From Euzebyaceae bacterium (GTDB lineage Bacteria > Actinomycetota > Nitriliruptoria > Euzebyales > Egibacteraceae), in NCBI GenBank assembly GCA_013696915.1, contig JACCXR010000413.1:1-21643 (forward strand): a DNA stretch of 21,643 nucleotides, given 5' to 3'. Below the pieces are notes generated by a model. That model was not told where the DNA came from. It searched no databases and worked only from the letters and a program-made list of their open reading frames with translations. Positions 1 through 9,200 of this stretch are shown here, in pieces. Positions within the stretch are counted from its first letter, which is position 1; each line of letters starts with the position of its first letter. The translations under genes and the position numbers were made by a program.

Positions 1-198
1 CCGGTCGGGGAACCACGCCAGACGCGAGAACACCGCCACGTCGGCGGCGTCGGCGAACCGCGCGACCAGCCCGGCGGCCAACAGGTCCACCAGGATGCGG
101 TGCAGGTCGTGCTCGGGCACCGTCTCCTCCTCGGGCACCAGCAGCTCCACGTCGTCGACGACGTCGGCGTGGGCGGTCATGCGAGGGACGGTAGCCAT
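1..198 (-). CDS. Uma2-like (DUF820) nuclease-family protein, N-terminal fragment
   Basis: This minus-strand reading frame starts at ATG 198 and stays open for 66 codons to the window edge, so only the N-terminus is present. It reads MATVPRM, then EETVPEHDLHRILVDLLAAG, then VAVFSRLAWFPDR. The layout of an early ETxPEHDLHR helix followed by a [VF]xSRLAWFPD strand resembles the start of Uma2/DUF820 proteins, a family with a restriction-endonuclease-like fold that is common in actinobacteria and cyanobacteria and mostly of unknown role. The catalytic part would lie outside the window. A GGGAG about 9 nt upstream supports ATG 198; ATG 180 is an alternative. It is divergent from the acetyltransferase/ligase gene. 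The family call rests on pattern recognition of a short fragment. Confidence 0.55.
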   Translation of the reverse strand, partial: MATVPRMTAHADVVDDVELLVPEEETVPEHDLHRILVDLLAAGLVARFADAADVAVFSRLAWFPDR

Positions 199-248
199 GG
201 CGCAAGCTCCCGGGGAGGAATCGACCTGTCTGCCTGTGGACGAGCGTA

Positions 249-289
249 CGCGGAGCCCGACGGTCCCGCCGACCCGGGCTGGCTCCGCG
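249..289. repeat. Inverted repeat between divergent genes
   Basis: Two perfect 9-bp arms, CGCGGAGCC (249-257) and GGCTCCGCG (281-289), are separated by 23 bp. They lie between the divergent Uma2-like gene and the acetyltransferase/ligase gene, so they could be a leader hairpin or a protein site. At this GC content a chance origin is also possible. Confidence 0.35.
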
Positions 290-343
290 CGCCCACGCTG
301 GGGTACACCCGTCGCAGCCGCCAAGCTCGAGGAGGGTCCCGCC

Positions 344-3034
344 ATGCCGCTGTCCGACCTGGACTCCTACGCCCACGACGCCGTGCTCAAGGACGGCCGG
401 ACGGTCCACGTCCGGCCGATCCGGCCCGACGACCTCGACCGCATGCTGGAGCTGTGGGGACGGCTGTCGCCGGAGACGATCCGGATGCGCTTCTTCGCGC
501 CGCGGGGGATGACCGCCGACCAGATGCGTTACTTCACGGAGCTCGACCACGGCCGCCGGTTCGCGTTCGTCGCGGAGACCGCGGGCCGCATCGTCGGGGT
601 CAGCCGCTTCGACCGTGACGACGACGACCCGGCCACCGCCGAGTTCGCCGTGCTGGTGGAGGACGCCGAGCAGGGGCGAGGCATCGGGACCGTGCTCCTG
701 CGCGCACTGCTCGAGCCCGCGGCCGATCTGGGGGTCACCGGCTTCGTCGGCGAGGTCCTCCGGGAGAACCGCTCGATGCTCAGCGTGCTGCGGGACGCCG
801 GCCTGGAACCGGCGTTCTCCGGCGGCGGCTCGATCGTCCACACGACCTTCAAGGCCGTGCCCACCGAGGCGTTCCTCGCCCGCGGCGACGAGCAGGACCG
901 GCGGGCCGCCGTCGCGGCGCTGTCGGCGGTCTTCGCGCCGGCGTCGATCGCCGTCGTCGGCGCGAGCCGGGACCCCAGCACCATCGGCGGTCTGGTGTTC
1001 GACAACCTCCTGCGCGGCCGGTTCAACGGTGTGGTCTACCCGGTGAATCCCGCCGCGGCCGCCGTGCAGTCCGTGGCGGCCTACAAGTCCCTGGGCGACT
1101 GCCCGACCGTCCCGGACATGGCGCTCGTCTGCGTCCCGGCGCCCTTTGTCACCGGCGTGGTCGACGAGGCGGCAAGGCTGGGGACGAAGGCCGCGGTGAT
1201 CGTGTCCGCGGGCTTCAACGAGGCGGGCGGCGAGGGCCCCGCCCGCGAGCGCGCCCTGATGGAGGTGGTCCGCTCCCACGGCATCCGCGTCGTCGGCCCC
1301 AACTGCATGGGCGTGCTGAACGCCAACGAGTCCGTGCGGATGAACGGGACGTTCTCCCAGGTCTTCCCGCCCCCCGGGCGCGTCGCGTTCTCCAGCCAGT
1401 CCGGCGCCCTCGGCCTCGCGATCCTCGCCGCGGCGCAGCGCCTGGGGCTCGGGCTGTCGTCGTTCGCCAGCGTCGGGAACAAGGCCGATATCTCGGGCAA
1501 TGACCTGCTGCAGTACTGGGAGTCCGACGCCGACACCGACGTGATCCTGCTCTACCTCGAGTCGTTCGGGAACCCGCGGAAGTTCGGCCGCATCGCCCGG
1601 CGGGTCGGGCGCACCAAGCCGGTCGTGGCCGTGAAGTCCGGTCGCACCCAGGCGGGCGAGCGCGCGGCGTCGTCGCACACCGGCGCGCTCGCCGCCGGCG
1701 ACGTCGCCGTCGATGCGCTGTTCCACCAGGCCGGCGTCATCCGCACCGACACGCTGGAGGACATGTTCAACGTCGCGACCGTGCTCGCGAACCAGCCGCT
1801 GCCGAAGGGCAACCGGGTCGCGATCCTCACGAACGGCGGCGGTCCGGGGATCCTCGCCGCCGACGCGTGCGAGTCGAACGGGCTGGCGGTCCCCGAACTG
1901 GCCCCCGAGACGCTCGAACGGCTGGCGCGCTTCCTCCCGGCTGAGGCGGGCATCCGCAATCCCGTCGACATGATCGCGTCCGCGACCGCCGCCGACTACG
2001 GCGAGGCGATGCGCGTCCTCGGGGCCGACCCGAACGTCGACGCGCTGCTCGTGATCTTCATCCCCCCGGTGGTCACCCAGCCGGAGGACGTCGCGCGGGC
2101 GATGGCCGGCGCCCGCGCTGACATCGGCGACGACATGCCGGTGCTCAGCGTCTTCATGTCCGAGCGCGGCGATCCGGCGGAGCTCGCCGCGGCCCGCATC
2201 CCGTCCTTCCGCTTCCCGGAGGGCGCCGCCCAGACGCTCGGCCTCATCGCCCGCTACAGCACCTGGCGGCAGGCGCCGCTCGGCAACGTCGTCGCCATCG
2301 ACGACGCGGACGTCGCGACGGCCCGCGGGGTCGTCTCGGAAGCGCTCCCCCCCGGCGCGGACTCCGCCTGGCTGACCGCGGCCCAGGCGGACCGCCTGCT
2401 GGCCGCGTTCGGGATCACGACGGCATCCTCGCGGGTCGTGGCGACCGGCGAGGAGGCCGCCAGGGCGCAGGCCGACATCGGCGGCCCCGTCGCGGTGAAG
2501 GCCGCCGCCCCGGTGCACAAGACCGAGCTTGGCGGCGTGCGGCTCGACCTGGCGACACCAGAGCAGGCCGCCGAGGCCGTCGACGGGATCCGCCGCGGTC
2601 TCGCCGCCGCGGGCCAGGACGACGTGGCCGGCCAGGGGTTCCTCGTCCAGGAGATGGTGGGCGACGGGGTCGAGATGGTCGTCGGGGTCAGCCACGACCG
2701 CACCTTCGGCCCGATCCTGCTCGTCGGGATGGGCGGCACGCTCGTCGAGCTGCTGAAGGACGTCTCGGTGCGCATCCACCCGCTGACCGACACGGACGTC
2801 GACGAGATGCTGACCGGCCTCCGCGGCTACCCGCTGCTGACCGGCTACCGCGGGTCCGACCCCGTCGACGTCGACGCGCTGAAGGCGCTGCTGCTGCGGG
2901 TCAGCGCGATGGTCGAGGAGGTCCCGGAGATCGACGAGCTCGACCTCAATCCCGTCTTCGTCCGCAGACGGGGCGTCGCCGCGGTGGACGCGCGCATCGC
3001 ACTCGCCCGCGACCACCGCCGCCCGCGGCGCTGA
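344..3034 (+). CDS. GNAT acetyltransferase / NDP-forming acyl-CoA synthetase fusion (Pat-like)
   Basis: An 896-residue cytoplasmic protein. Residues ~20-170 form a GNAT acetyltransferase with the acetyl-CoA loop EQGRGIG (109-115). Residues ~195-330 are a Rossmann CoA-binding domain (SIAVVGAS, 201-208). The succinyl-CoA-ligase-like part contains SHTGALAAGD with candidate phosphohistidine H445. Residues ~690-890 are an ATP-grasp domain with VAVK (K719) and a MGGTLVELLKD loop. This is the arrangement of Streptomyces-type protein lysine acetyltransferases, with GNAT first; enterobacterial Pat has it last. The likely role is acetyl-CoA-dependent lysine acetylation, classically of acetyl-CoA synthetase. 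The conserved His leaves open genuine acyl-CoA ligase activity. Start ATG 344 is chosen because GAGGAGGG sits just upstream; the open frame extends back to 95 but overlaps the divergent gene and has low-complexity sequence. No cyclic-nucleotide-binding domain is fused to it. Confidence 0.9.
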   Translation: MPLSDLDSYAHDAVLKDGRTVHVRPIRPDDLDRMLELWGRLSPETIRMRFFAPRGMTADQMRYFTELDHGRRFAFVAETAGRIVGVSRFDRDDDDPATAEFAVLVEDAEQGRGIGTVLLRALLEPAADLGVTGFVGEVLRENRSMLSVLRDAGLEPAFSGGGSIVHTTFKAVPTEAFLARGDEQDRRAAVAALSAVFAPASIAVVGASRDPSTIGGLVFDNLLRGRFNGVVYPVNPAAAAVQSVAAYKSLGDCPTVPDMALVCVPAPFVTGVVDEAARLGTKAAVIVSAGFNEAGGEGPARERALMEVVRSHGIRVVGPNCMGVLNANESVRMNGTFSQVFPPPGRVAFSSQSGALGLAILAAAQRLGLGLSSFASVGNKADISGNDLLQYWESDADTDVILLYLESFGNPRKFGRIARRVGRTKPVVAVKSGRTQAGERAASSHTGALAAGDVAVDALFHQAGVIRTDTLEDMFNVATVLANQPLPKGNRVAILTNGGGPGILAADACESNGLAVPELAPETLERLARFLPAEAGIRNPVDMIASATAADYGEAMRVLGADPNVDALLVIFIPPVVTQPEDVARAMAGARADIGDDMPVLSVFMSERGDPAELAAARIPSFRFPEGAAQTLGLIARYSTWRQAPLGNVVAIDDADVATARGVVSEALPPGADSAWLTAAQADRLLAAFGITTASSRVVATGEEAARAQADIGGPVAVKAAAPVHKTELGGVRLDLATPEQAAEAVDGIRRGLAAAGQDDVAGQGFLVQEMVGDGVEMVVGVSHDRTFGPILLVGMGGTLVELLKDVSVRIHPLTDTDVDEMLTGLRGYPLLTGYRGSDPVDVDALKALLLRVSAMVEEVPEIDELDLNPVFVRRRGVAAVDARIALARDHRRPRR

Positions 3035-3037
3035 CCG

Positions 3038-3682
3038 GTGAATCGCCGCCCTGCCGCCGTCGCCTTCGACGTCAACGAGACGCTGTTCAGTTTGGACCGG
3101 CTCGCTCGCGAACTGCCCGACGGGGTGCTGGACATCTGGTTCGCGCGGGTCCTGCGCGACGGATTCGCGCTCGCCGCGACGGGCCGTTTCCGGCCGTTCC
3201 GCGAGTTGGCCGCCACCCACCTGCGGTCGTTCATCGACGGAGCCGAGGCCGAACGCGTCCTCGGGCTCTTCGGCGTGTTGGAGCCCCACGGCGACGTCAG
3301 GCCGGCGCTGGAGCGCCTGCGCGACGCGGGGGTGCCCGCGGTCACCCTGACGAACGGCCACGCCGAGACGACCCGGTCGATGCTGGCCGCGAGCGGCCTC
3401 GCTGACCTCGTGGCCGACTGCCTCTCGGTGGACGACGCCGGGCTGTGGAAGCCGCGACCGGAGCCCTACCACCACGCCGCGCGGACCCTCGGCGTCGAAC
3501 CGGGTCGCCTGGGGATGGTCGCGGTCCACTCCTGGGACGTCCACGGCGCCGCATGCGCCGGCCTCGTGACGGGCTACTGCCGGCGCCTCGAGGGCCGCTT
3601 CGTGGAGGGGTTCACGCGGCCGGACGTCACCGGCGACACGCTCGGGGGGGTCGTCGAGGGACTGCTGGCCCTGCCGGCCTGA
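3038..3682 (+). CDS. HAD-superfamily hydrolase, haloacid dehalogenase type II-like
   Basis: A 214-residue HAD hydrolase starting at GTG 3038, 3 bp after the preceding stop and so probably in the same operon. HAD motifs are in order: FDVNETL with nucleophile D11; TLTNGH with T105-N106-G107; K138 in LWKPRPEPY; and HSWDVHGA with D167. The SWDVHGA motif and the DVNETL start resemble the L-2-haloacid dehalogenase branch (DAYGTL, SNG, KPxPxVY, NAWDxxGA). Members of this branch cleave carbon-halogen bonds through an Asp ester, but many relatives are generic phosphatases, so the substrate cannot be stated. The length is normal for the family. A hairpin lies 11 bp past the stop. Confidence 0.85.
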   Translation: MNRRPAAVAFDVNETLFSLDRLARELPDGVLDIWFARVLRDGFALAATGRFRPFRELAATHLRSFIDGAEAERVLGLFGVLEPHGDVRPALERLRDAGVPAVTLTNGHAETTRSMLAASGLADLVADCLSVDDAGLWKPRPEPYHHAARTLGVEPGRLGMVAVHSWDVHGAACAGLVTGYCRRLEGRFVEGFTRPDVTGDTLGGVVEGLLALPA

Positions 3683-3692
3683 GCTGAGGCGC

Positions 3693-3719
3693 CGCGTGGC
3701 GGAAGATCGCCGCCACGCG
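3693..3719. terminator. Bidirectional terminator hairpin between convergent genes
   Basis: A perfect 10-bp stem, CGCGTGGCGG and CCGCCACGCG, encloses a 7-nt loop AAGATCG. It fills almost exactly the 37-bp gap between the HAD stop (3682) and the stop of the convergent flippase (3720). There is no clear U-tract on either side, which is common in GC-rich actinobacteria. Confidence 0.7.
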
Positions 3720-5366
3720 TCACGTGCTGGCCGACGCGGTCATCGGGTTCTCCGGACACCGCGGACCGTTCGCGGCGGCACGCGGTCGGGCGCCCGTCCG
3801 ACGGCTCCGCACCGCTCGCCAGAGGGCCGGCAGCTCCACGGCCTCGCGGTGGCGCCGCATGAGCGCGAGGTATCCCACCGTCGCGAGGACGCCGTAGACG
3901 GCGAGGGCGGCGAGGTTGAGGCCGAGGAGCTGACGGACGGCCAGACCGAGGACTCCGTAGCACGCCACCGAGGCGGCGGCCACGTGCCGGAACCCGGTGC
4001 CGAACGGGTGCATCCGCAGGGATCGCCAGACCTGCGCGAGCGGGGCGAGATTGTTGATGGCCGTGGACACGACCCAGGCCAGCGCGGCGCCGACGAGGCC
4101 GTAGCGGGGGATGAGGACGAGGTTGAGGGCGACGTTGGCGGACAGGGCCGCGGCCGCGTTCATGGAGCTCAGGGAGCTCCTGCCGGCCATGAGCAGGACG
4201 ATGTCGACCGGCCCGACCCCCGTGGCGAGGATCCTGGCGAGCGCGAGGACGGTGACCACAGTCGCGCCCTCGACGTAGGCGGGACCGAACAGCCGCAGGA
4301 CGACGGGGGCGAAGATGGCCAGAGCCAGGTAGGGCGGCCAGGACACCGTCATCAGCCACGCCGTCGCGGTCTGGAACACCCCTCGGGCGCGGTCGCTGCG
4401 CCGTCCGGCCAGAAGCTCGGAAAACATGGGTTCGGCGACCTGGGCGATCGCGAGGGCGACGTAGTTGCCCATCTGCAGCAGCCGTGTGGCGGCGGCGTAG
4501 ATCCCGGCGGCCCGGGGCGAGATCAGCGCGCCGACCAGCAGCACGTCGAGCCACTGCTCGGCCACCCGGAACCAGCTCGCGAGCGCGCGCGGGAGGGTGA
4601 AGCGCCAGAACTCCCTGAACAGTTCGCGCCGATCGCGGGCCGGAACCAGGCCATGGTCGCGCTCCGCGCGGCGCAGCAGCCGCCACAGCCACCATCCGGT
4701 CGGGACCACCGCGACCGCGGCCGGCGACGCCCACGCCAGCGCCAGGGCGGCCGGTCCCAGTCCCCCCGTGATGGCCGCCACGACGAGCAACGGCTGCGCG
4801 GCGGGCTTGGCCAGCTTGTCGATGACCACCGAGGGGATCATCGTCCCGAACCCGCGCGTGGCCGATGCCAGTGTCCAGTACGCCGCCGACAGCGGCAGGA
4901 ACGGCGCCAGGATCCGCAGATAGGTCGCGATCGCCTCGACGTGGTTGTCGCCGCCGAAGATCCTCGCCAGCTGCGGCGCGGCCAGCGTCACGGCGAGGCC
5001 GAACGCCGCCGCGACGGCCACGACCGGCACCAGCGCGCCGGCCAGTGCCGGTCGGATGTCGCGGACCTGACCCAACCCCCGGGACCGCGCGATCAGCCGC
5101 ACCAGACCCGTGTCCGCTCCCAGCACCGCGGCCTGGTTGAGGATGGCGAAGACCGCCATCGCCTCGATGAACGCCCCTGCGCCGCCGGGGCCAAGGCCGC
5201 GGGACAGCACGATCAGCAGCAGGAAGTTCAACAGGCCGTAGCCGACCGCCCCCACGAGGTTCAGGGCGCCACCGCGCGCCAGCGTCGACAGATCCGCCGC
5301 CCGTCCCGGTGCGCTAAGTTCCGGCCGCGGAGGGGCTTCCTCGGCGAGCGTTGCCGATCGGCGCAT
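3720..5366 (-). CDS. Polysaccharide-type flippase (MOP superfamily, Wzx/MurJ-like)
   Basis: A 548-residue multi-pass membrane protein with about 12-14 hydrophobic segments. A short cytoplasmic start (MRRSATLAEE) leads into LARGGALNLVGAVGYGLLNF, a typical opening of PST/Wzx oligosaccharide flippases. Further family-like segments include GADTGLVRLIAR, PRYGLVGAALAWVVSTAINN and a Polysacc_synt_C-like end. Such proteins flip undecaprenyl-linked glycans across the inner membrane. The frame is open to 5477, but ATG 5366 is preferred because the upstream 37 codons are Arg/Gly-rich and lack a hydrophobic segment. No glycosyltransferase or polymerase gene is adjacent, so the cargo is unknown; exopolysaccharide or wall glycan is an inference. 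It is convergent with the HAD gene. Confidence 0.85.
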   Translation of the reverse strand: MRRSATLAEEAPPRPELSAPGRAADLSTLARGGALNLVGAVGYGLLNFLLLIVLSRGLGPGGAGAFIEAMAVFAILNQAAVLGADTGLVRLIARSRGLGQVRDIRPALAGALVPVVAVAAAFGLAVTLAAPQLARIFGGDNHVEAIATYLRILAPFLPLSAAYWTLASATRGFGTMIPSVVIDKLAKPAAQPLLVVAAITGGLGPAALALAWASPAAVAVVPTGWWLWRLLRRAERDHGLVPARDRRELFREFWRFTLPRALASWFRVAEQWLDVLLVGALISPRAAGIYAAATRLLQMGNYVALAIAQVAEPMFSELLAGRRSDRARGVFQTATAWLMTVSWPPYLALAIFAPVVLRLFGPAYVEGATVVTVLALARILATGVGPVDIVLLMAGRSSLSSMNAAAALSANVALNLVLIPRYGLVGAALAWVVSTAINNLAPLAQVWRSLRMHPFGTGFRHVAAASVACYGVLGLAVRQLLGLNLAALAVYGVLATVGYLALMRRHREAVELPALWRAVRSRRTGARPRAAANGPRCPENPMTASAST

Positions 5367-5548
5367 GTCGTCCCGTCCCGCCCTGGCGGCGTCCGAACCG
5401 GGGCCAGGCCATGACGCTTCGGCCGGGCCGCGAACGCCCCAATCGTCCGGGCGCGACCTTGACCTCCGGTGACGCACGCGTGTAGCGGCCGTGAATGCTT
5501 GGAGGTCTCCCGAAGCGCGCGGCGGGACCTCGGCGGAGCCGTCTGGGA

Positions 5549-5565
5549 CGGGTCGAACGAACCCG
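5549..5565 (-). terminator. Possible terminator of the SnoaL-like gene
   Basis: CGGGT (5549-5553) and ACCCG (5561-5565) form a 5-bp stem with a 7-nt loop, 6-22 bp beyond the minus-strand TAG stop at 5571. It is short and lacks a T-run. The rest of the 204-bp gap 5367-5570 shows no gene or other clear signal. Confidence 0.3.
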
Positions 5566-5570
5566 ACGGG

Positions 5571-6125
5571 CTAGGGCCGGGGCCGGTCGCGGGGGAGGGA
5601 GACGGTCTCCTCGCCGCGGTCCCACTCCGACCAGTCCTGCCACTCCTGCATCTCCTCACCCCCCAGCTCCTCCGCCTCCGCCCGGTCGAGGGCGTCGGCG
5701 TCGTCGGCCACGGCGACGACGGTCAGCAGGCCGCCCTCCGCGTCGAGGCGCACGAGGGCCGCGCGCGACCAGCAGCCGTCCTCGTCGGGCAGCCAGGCCA
5801 TCGCGCAGGCCTCCCCCTCGAGGAACGCCCGCGTCAGCATGGCCCCCGGCGATCGCTCCCAGATCGCCTCGAGCTCCTCGGCGAGCACGGCGGTCCCGTC
5901 GCCCGCGATGTCCGGCGTCTCGACGTCAGGGTGGGCCAGAACCAGCACCGCCTCCAGGTCGCGGGCGTTGAACGCGTCGACGAACTCGTCGCGCAGCGTC
6001 TCCAGGTCGGCGTCGCCGATGGCCGGCGCCGGCTCGGCGCGGTCGTCGTCGTCCGGTGAGTCGCCCGGGCCGACGGCCTCGTCGCCGTCCACGATCCGCA
6101 GGCCGTCCTCGAGCGGTGCGGTCAC
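5571..6125 (-). CDS. SnoaL/NTF2-like fold protein with acidic ends
   Basis: A protein of about 184 residues. The middle part, running from LETLRDEFVDAFNARDLEAV through HPDVETPD, ERSPGAML and AWLPDEDGCWSRAALVRLD to a final strand, has the helix-then-curved-sheet pattern of SnoaL/NTF2-like proteins. Members of that fold are small isomerases, cyclases or simple binding proteins. The flanks are unusual: an acidic, low-complexity N-terminus (DSPDDDDRAEPAP) and an acidic, Trp-containing C-terminus (EEMQEWQDWSEWDRGEE). GTG 6125 is chosen because GGGGG lies about 7 nt upstream. The frame stays open to a GTG at 6212, which would almost reach the divergent metH. The fold call is fair; no function can be assigned. 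Confidence 0.7.
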   Translation of the reverse strand: MTAPLEDGLRIVDGDEAVGPGDSPDDDDRAEPAPAIGDADLETLRDEFVDAFNARDLEAVLVLAHPDVETPDIAGDGTAVLAEELEAIWERSPGAMLTRAFLEGEACAMAWLPDEDGCWSRAALVRLDAEGGLLTVVAVADDADALDRAEAEELGGEEMQEWQDWSEWDRGEETVSLPRDRPRP

Positions 6126-6196
6126 CTGAGTCACCCCCAACGTCGGATTCGTCCAAGCATGCCGATGCTGCGTGCATTTGTGAAGGGGCAGTCGAA

Positions 6197-6225
6197 CTGG
6201 AACTTCCCGCACGCGCGACTAGCCT
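6197..6225 (+). promoter_or_regulatory. Candidate metH promoter, near-leaderless
   Basis: CTGGAA (6197-6202), a 17-bp spacer and TAGCCT (6220-6225) fit a relaxed SigA-type promoter (TAnnnT -10). The -10 ends 9 bp before the metH ATG at 6235, so the transcript would start only a few nucleotides before the start codon. No Shine-Dalgarno sequence is visible, which agrees with this. I see no cobalamin or SAM riboswitch in the 109-bp divergent gap. Confidence 0.4.
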
Positions 6226-6234
6226 TCACCACAG

Positions 6235-9200
6235 ATGAGCGACTTCCTCGAGACGCTGACCCGCCGCGCCGTCGTGTTCGACGGAGCGATGGGCACGTCG
6301 ATCCAGGCCCGCGAGCTGACCCCGGAGGACTTCGGCGGCCTCGACGGGTGCAACGAGGTCCTTGTGCGCACGCGCCCGGACGTCATCAGCGACGTCCACG
6401 CCGAGTTCCTCGCGGTCGGCTGCGACGCCGTCGAGACTGACACGTTCGGCGGTGCCCCGTGGGTCCTCGAGGAGTACGGACTGGGCGACGCGACCGAGGA
6501 GCTCAACTCCCTCGCGGCGAGCATCGCGCGCGACGCCTGCGACCAGGCACCCTCACGCCGCTGGGTGGTCGGGTCGATCGGCCCCGGCACGCGGTCGCCG
6601 ACGTTGTCCCTCGGGAAGGACCCGCGGGTCGCGAAGGACTGGATCGACTACGACACGATGGTCGCGGGCTATGTCCGCCAGGCGCGCGGGCTGCTGGCCG
6701 GCGGCGCGGACGTCCTGATCGTGGAGACGGTCTTCGACCTGCTGCAGGCCAAAGCTGCGCTCTGGGCCTGCCACGAAGCCATGGGCGCCGAAGGGCGCAG
6801 CGTCCCGCTGATGGTCCAGGTCACCATCGAGAAGGACCTGGGCACGATGCTGCTCGGCAGCGAGATCGGGGCTGCGCTCGTGGCCCTCGACCCGCTCGGG
6901 GTCGACGTCATCGGCATCAACTGCGCCACGGGCCCCGAGGACATGCGCGAGCAGATCCGCTACCTGTCGCAGTACTCGCGCAAACCCATCAGCGTCATCC
7001 CGAACGCGGGCATGCCCGCCATGGTCGGCGGGCGGGCCGCGTACCCGCTGACCCCCGACCAGCTCGCTGCCGCGCAGGCGGAGTACGTGTCGCAGTTCGG
7101 GGTGGCGATCGTCGGGGGGTGCTGCGGCACGACCCCGGCGCACCTCGACGCCGTGGTGCGCGCGTGCGCCGCCCAGACGCCGGCCCCGCGGACCACCGAG
7201 TTCGAACCGGCGGTCGCATCGCTCTACGCACCGGTCGCCCTGAAGCAGGACCTGAGCTTCCACATCGTCGGCGAGCGGCTGAACGCGAACGGCTCGAGGC
7301 AGTTCCGCGAGCTGCTGCTCGCGGAGGACTGGGAGGCCGTCACCCAGATGGCCCGCGCGCAAGTCCGCGAGGGCGCGCACACGCTCGACGTCTGCGTCGA
7401 CTACGTCGGACGCCCGGGCGTCGCCGACATGGTCGCCGTCGTGGACCGCCTCGCGACGCAGTCGACGCTGCCGCTCGTCATCGACTCGACAGAGCTCGAC
7501 GTCGTCTCGGCCGCGCTGCGGCGCATCGGCGGGCGGGCGGTCGTCAACTCGGTGAACCTCGAGGACGGGCGGCGCAAGGCCGACGTGCTGTTCCCCCTCG
7601 CCAGGCAGTTCGGCGCGGCGCTCGTCGCCCTGGCGATCGACGAGCAGGGCCAGGCCCGCACCGCCGACCGGAAGGTCGAGGTCTGCAAGCGGATCGCCGC
7701 GATCGCGGCCGACGACTTCGGCCTCGAGCCGGCCGCCCTGATCTTCGACACACTGACCTTCCCGCTCGGGTCCGGGCAGGAGGACCTTCGGGGCGACGGG
7801 CTCGCCACGCTGGAGGCGATCGAGCGCGTGAAGGCCGAGATCCCCGGCTGCGCCACGATCCTCGGCGTGTCGAACATCTCGTTCGGGCTGTCGCCCGCAG
7901 CGCGCCAGGTGCTCAACTCGGTGTTCCTGCACCTGGCGATCGAGCGCGGGCTCGACGCCGGGATCATCAACGCCGCCAAGATCCTACCGCTGGCCAAGAT
8001 CGACGAGGAGGCGAAGCAGGTCTGCACCGACCTCGTCCTCGACCGACGGCGTCCCGGCTACGACCCCCTCGCCGAGCTCATGCGGCTGTTCGAAGGCGCG
8101 ACCGAGACGCGCGCGTCCTCCGACGAGCTCGCCGCCCTCCCCCTGAACGAGCGGCTCGAGCGTCGCATCATCGACGGCGATCGCGACGGGCTGGCCGCGG
8201 ACCTCGACGCCGCGATGGCCGCCGGGATGGCGCCGCTCGACGTCATCAACCTCCACCTGCTCGCCGGCATGAAGGTCGTCGGGGAGCTCTTCGGATCGGG
8301 ACAGATGCAGCTGCCCTTCGTCCTGCAGTCGGCGGAGTGCATGAAGGCCGCCGTGGGCCACCTGGAGCCGCACATGGACCGGGTCGAGGGCGAGGACGCG
8401 GGCAAGGCGCGGATCGTGCTCGCAACCGTGAAGGGCGATGTCCACGACATCGGCAAGAATCTCGTCGACATCATCCTGACCAACAACGGCTACGAGGTCC
8501 GCAACCTCGGGATCAAACAGCCGATCGACGCGATCGTGGACGCCGCGGAGCAGTTCCGGGCGGACGCGATCGGGCTGTCCGGCCTGCTCGTCAAGTCCAC
8601 CGTCGTCATGCGCGACGACCTCCAGGAGCTGAACCGCCGCGGCCTGTCGCGGTACCCGGTGCTGCTCGGCGGGGCCGCCCTCACCCGGGCCTACGTCGAG
8701 GTCGACCTCCGCGCGCTGTACGAGGGCCCGCTGTTCTACTGCCGCGACGCCTTCGCCGGCCTGCGCACGATGGACGAGGTGGCCACGGTGAAGGCCGAGG
8801 GGGCGGCGCCGCCCGAGTGGGGCCGCGTCATCGGCGAGCGCAAGGTCAGCGCGACCGGCGGCCCAGAGGTCGCGGACACGGCGGCGGTCGCCCGCTCGGA
8901 CGTCGCGCGCGACGTGCCCGTGCCGGCGCCGCCGTTCTGGGGCACCCGTGTGGTCCGCGGCGTCCCCCTGGACGACATCGCCGCGCTGCTGAACACGACC
9001 GCGCTGTTCCGCAACCAGTGGGGGTTCGACCGGGACAGCGCGGCCGATGCCGGGAGGGCGCTGCGGCAGACCATGGCGATGGCGCGCGCCGAGTCCCTGC
9101 TCGTGCCGCAGGTCGCGTACGGCTACTTCCCCTGCAACAGCGAGGGCAACGACCTGCTGGTCTACGAGGGCGCCGGCTCCCAGGTCGTCGCCGCCCGGTT

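Noticed and set aside
95..343. N-terminal extension of the acetyltransferase/ligase gene
   Set aside because: The extra 83 residues are Ser/Thr/Arg-rich, overlap the divergent Uma2-like gene and precede a strong ribosome site at the chosen ATG.
3696..5414. 572-codon plus-strand ORF opposite the flippase
   Set aside because: Its composition is Arg/Gly/Glu/Gln-rich low complexity, while the minus strand gives a clean multi-pass membrane protein.
6126..6234. Cobalamin or SAM riboswitch before metH
   Set aside because: The gap is short and I find no conserved riboswitch core; a covariance search would settle it.
6553..7932. 459-codon minus-strand ORF opposite metH
   Set aside because: An antisense shadow of metH, with no recognisable domain and no ribosome site context.
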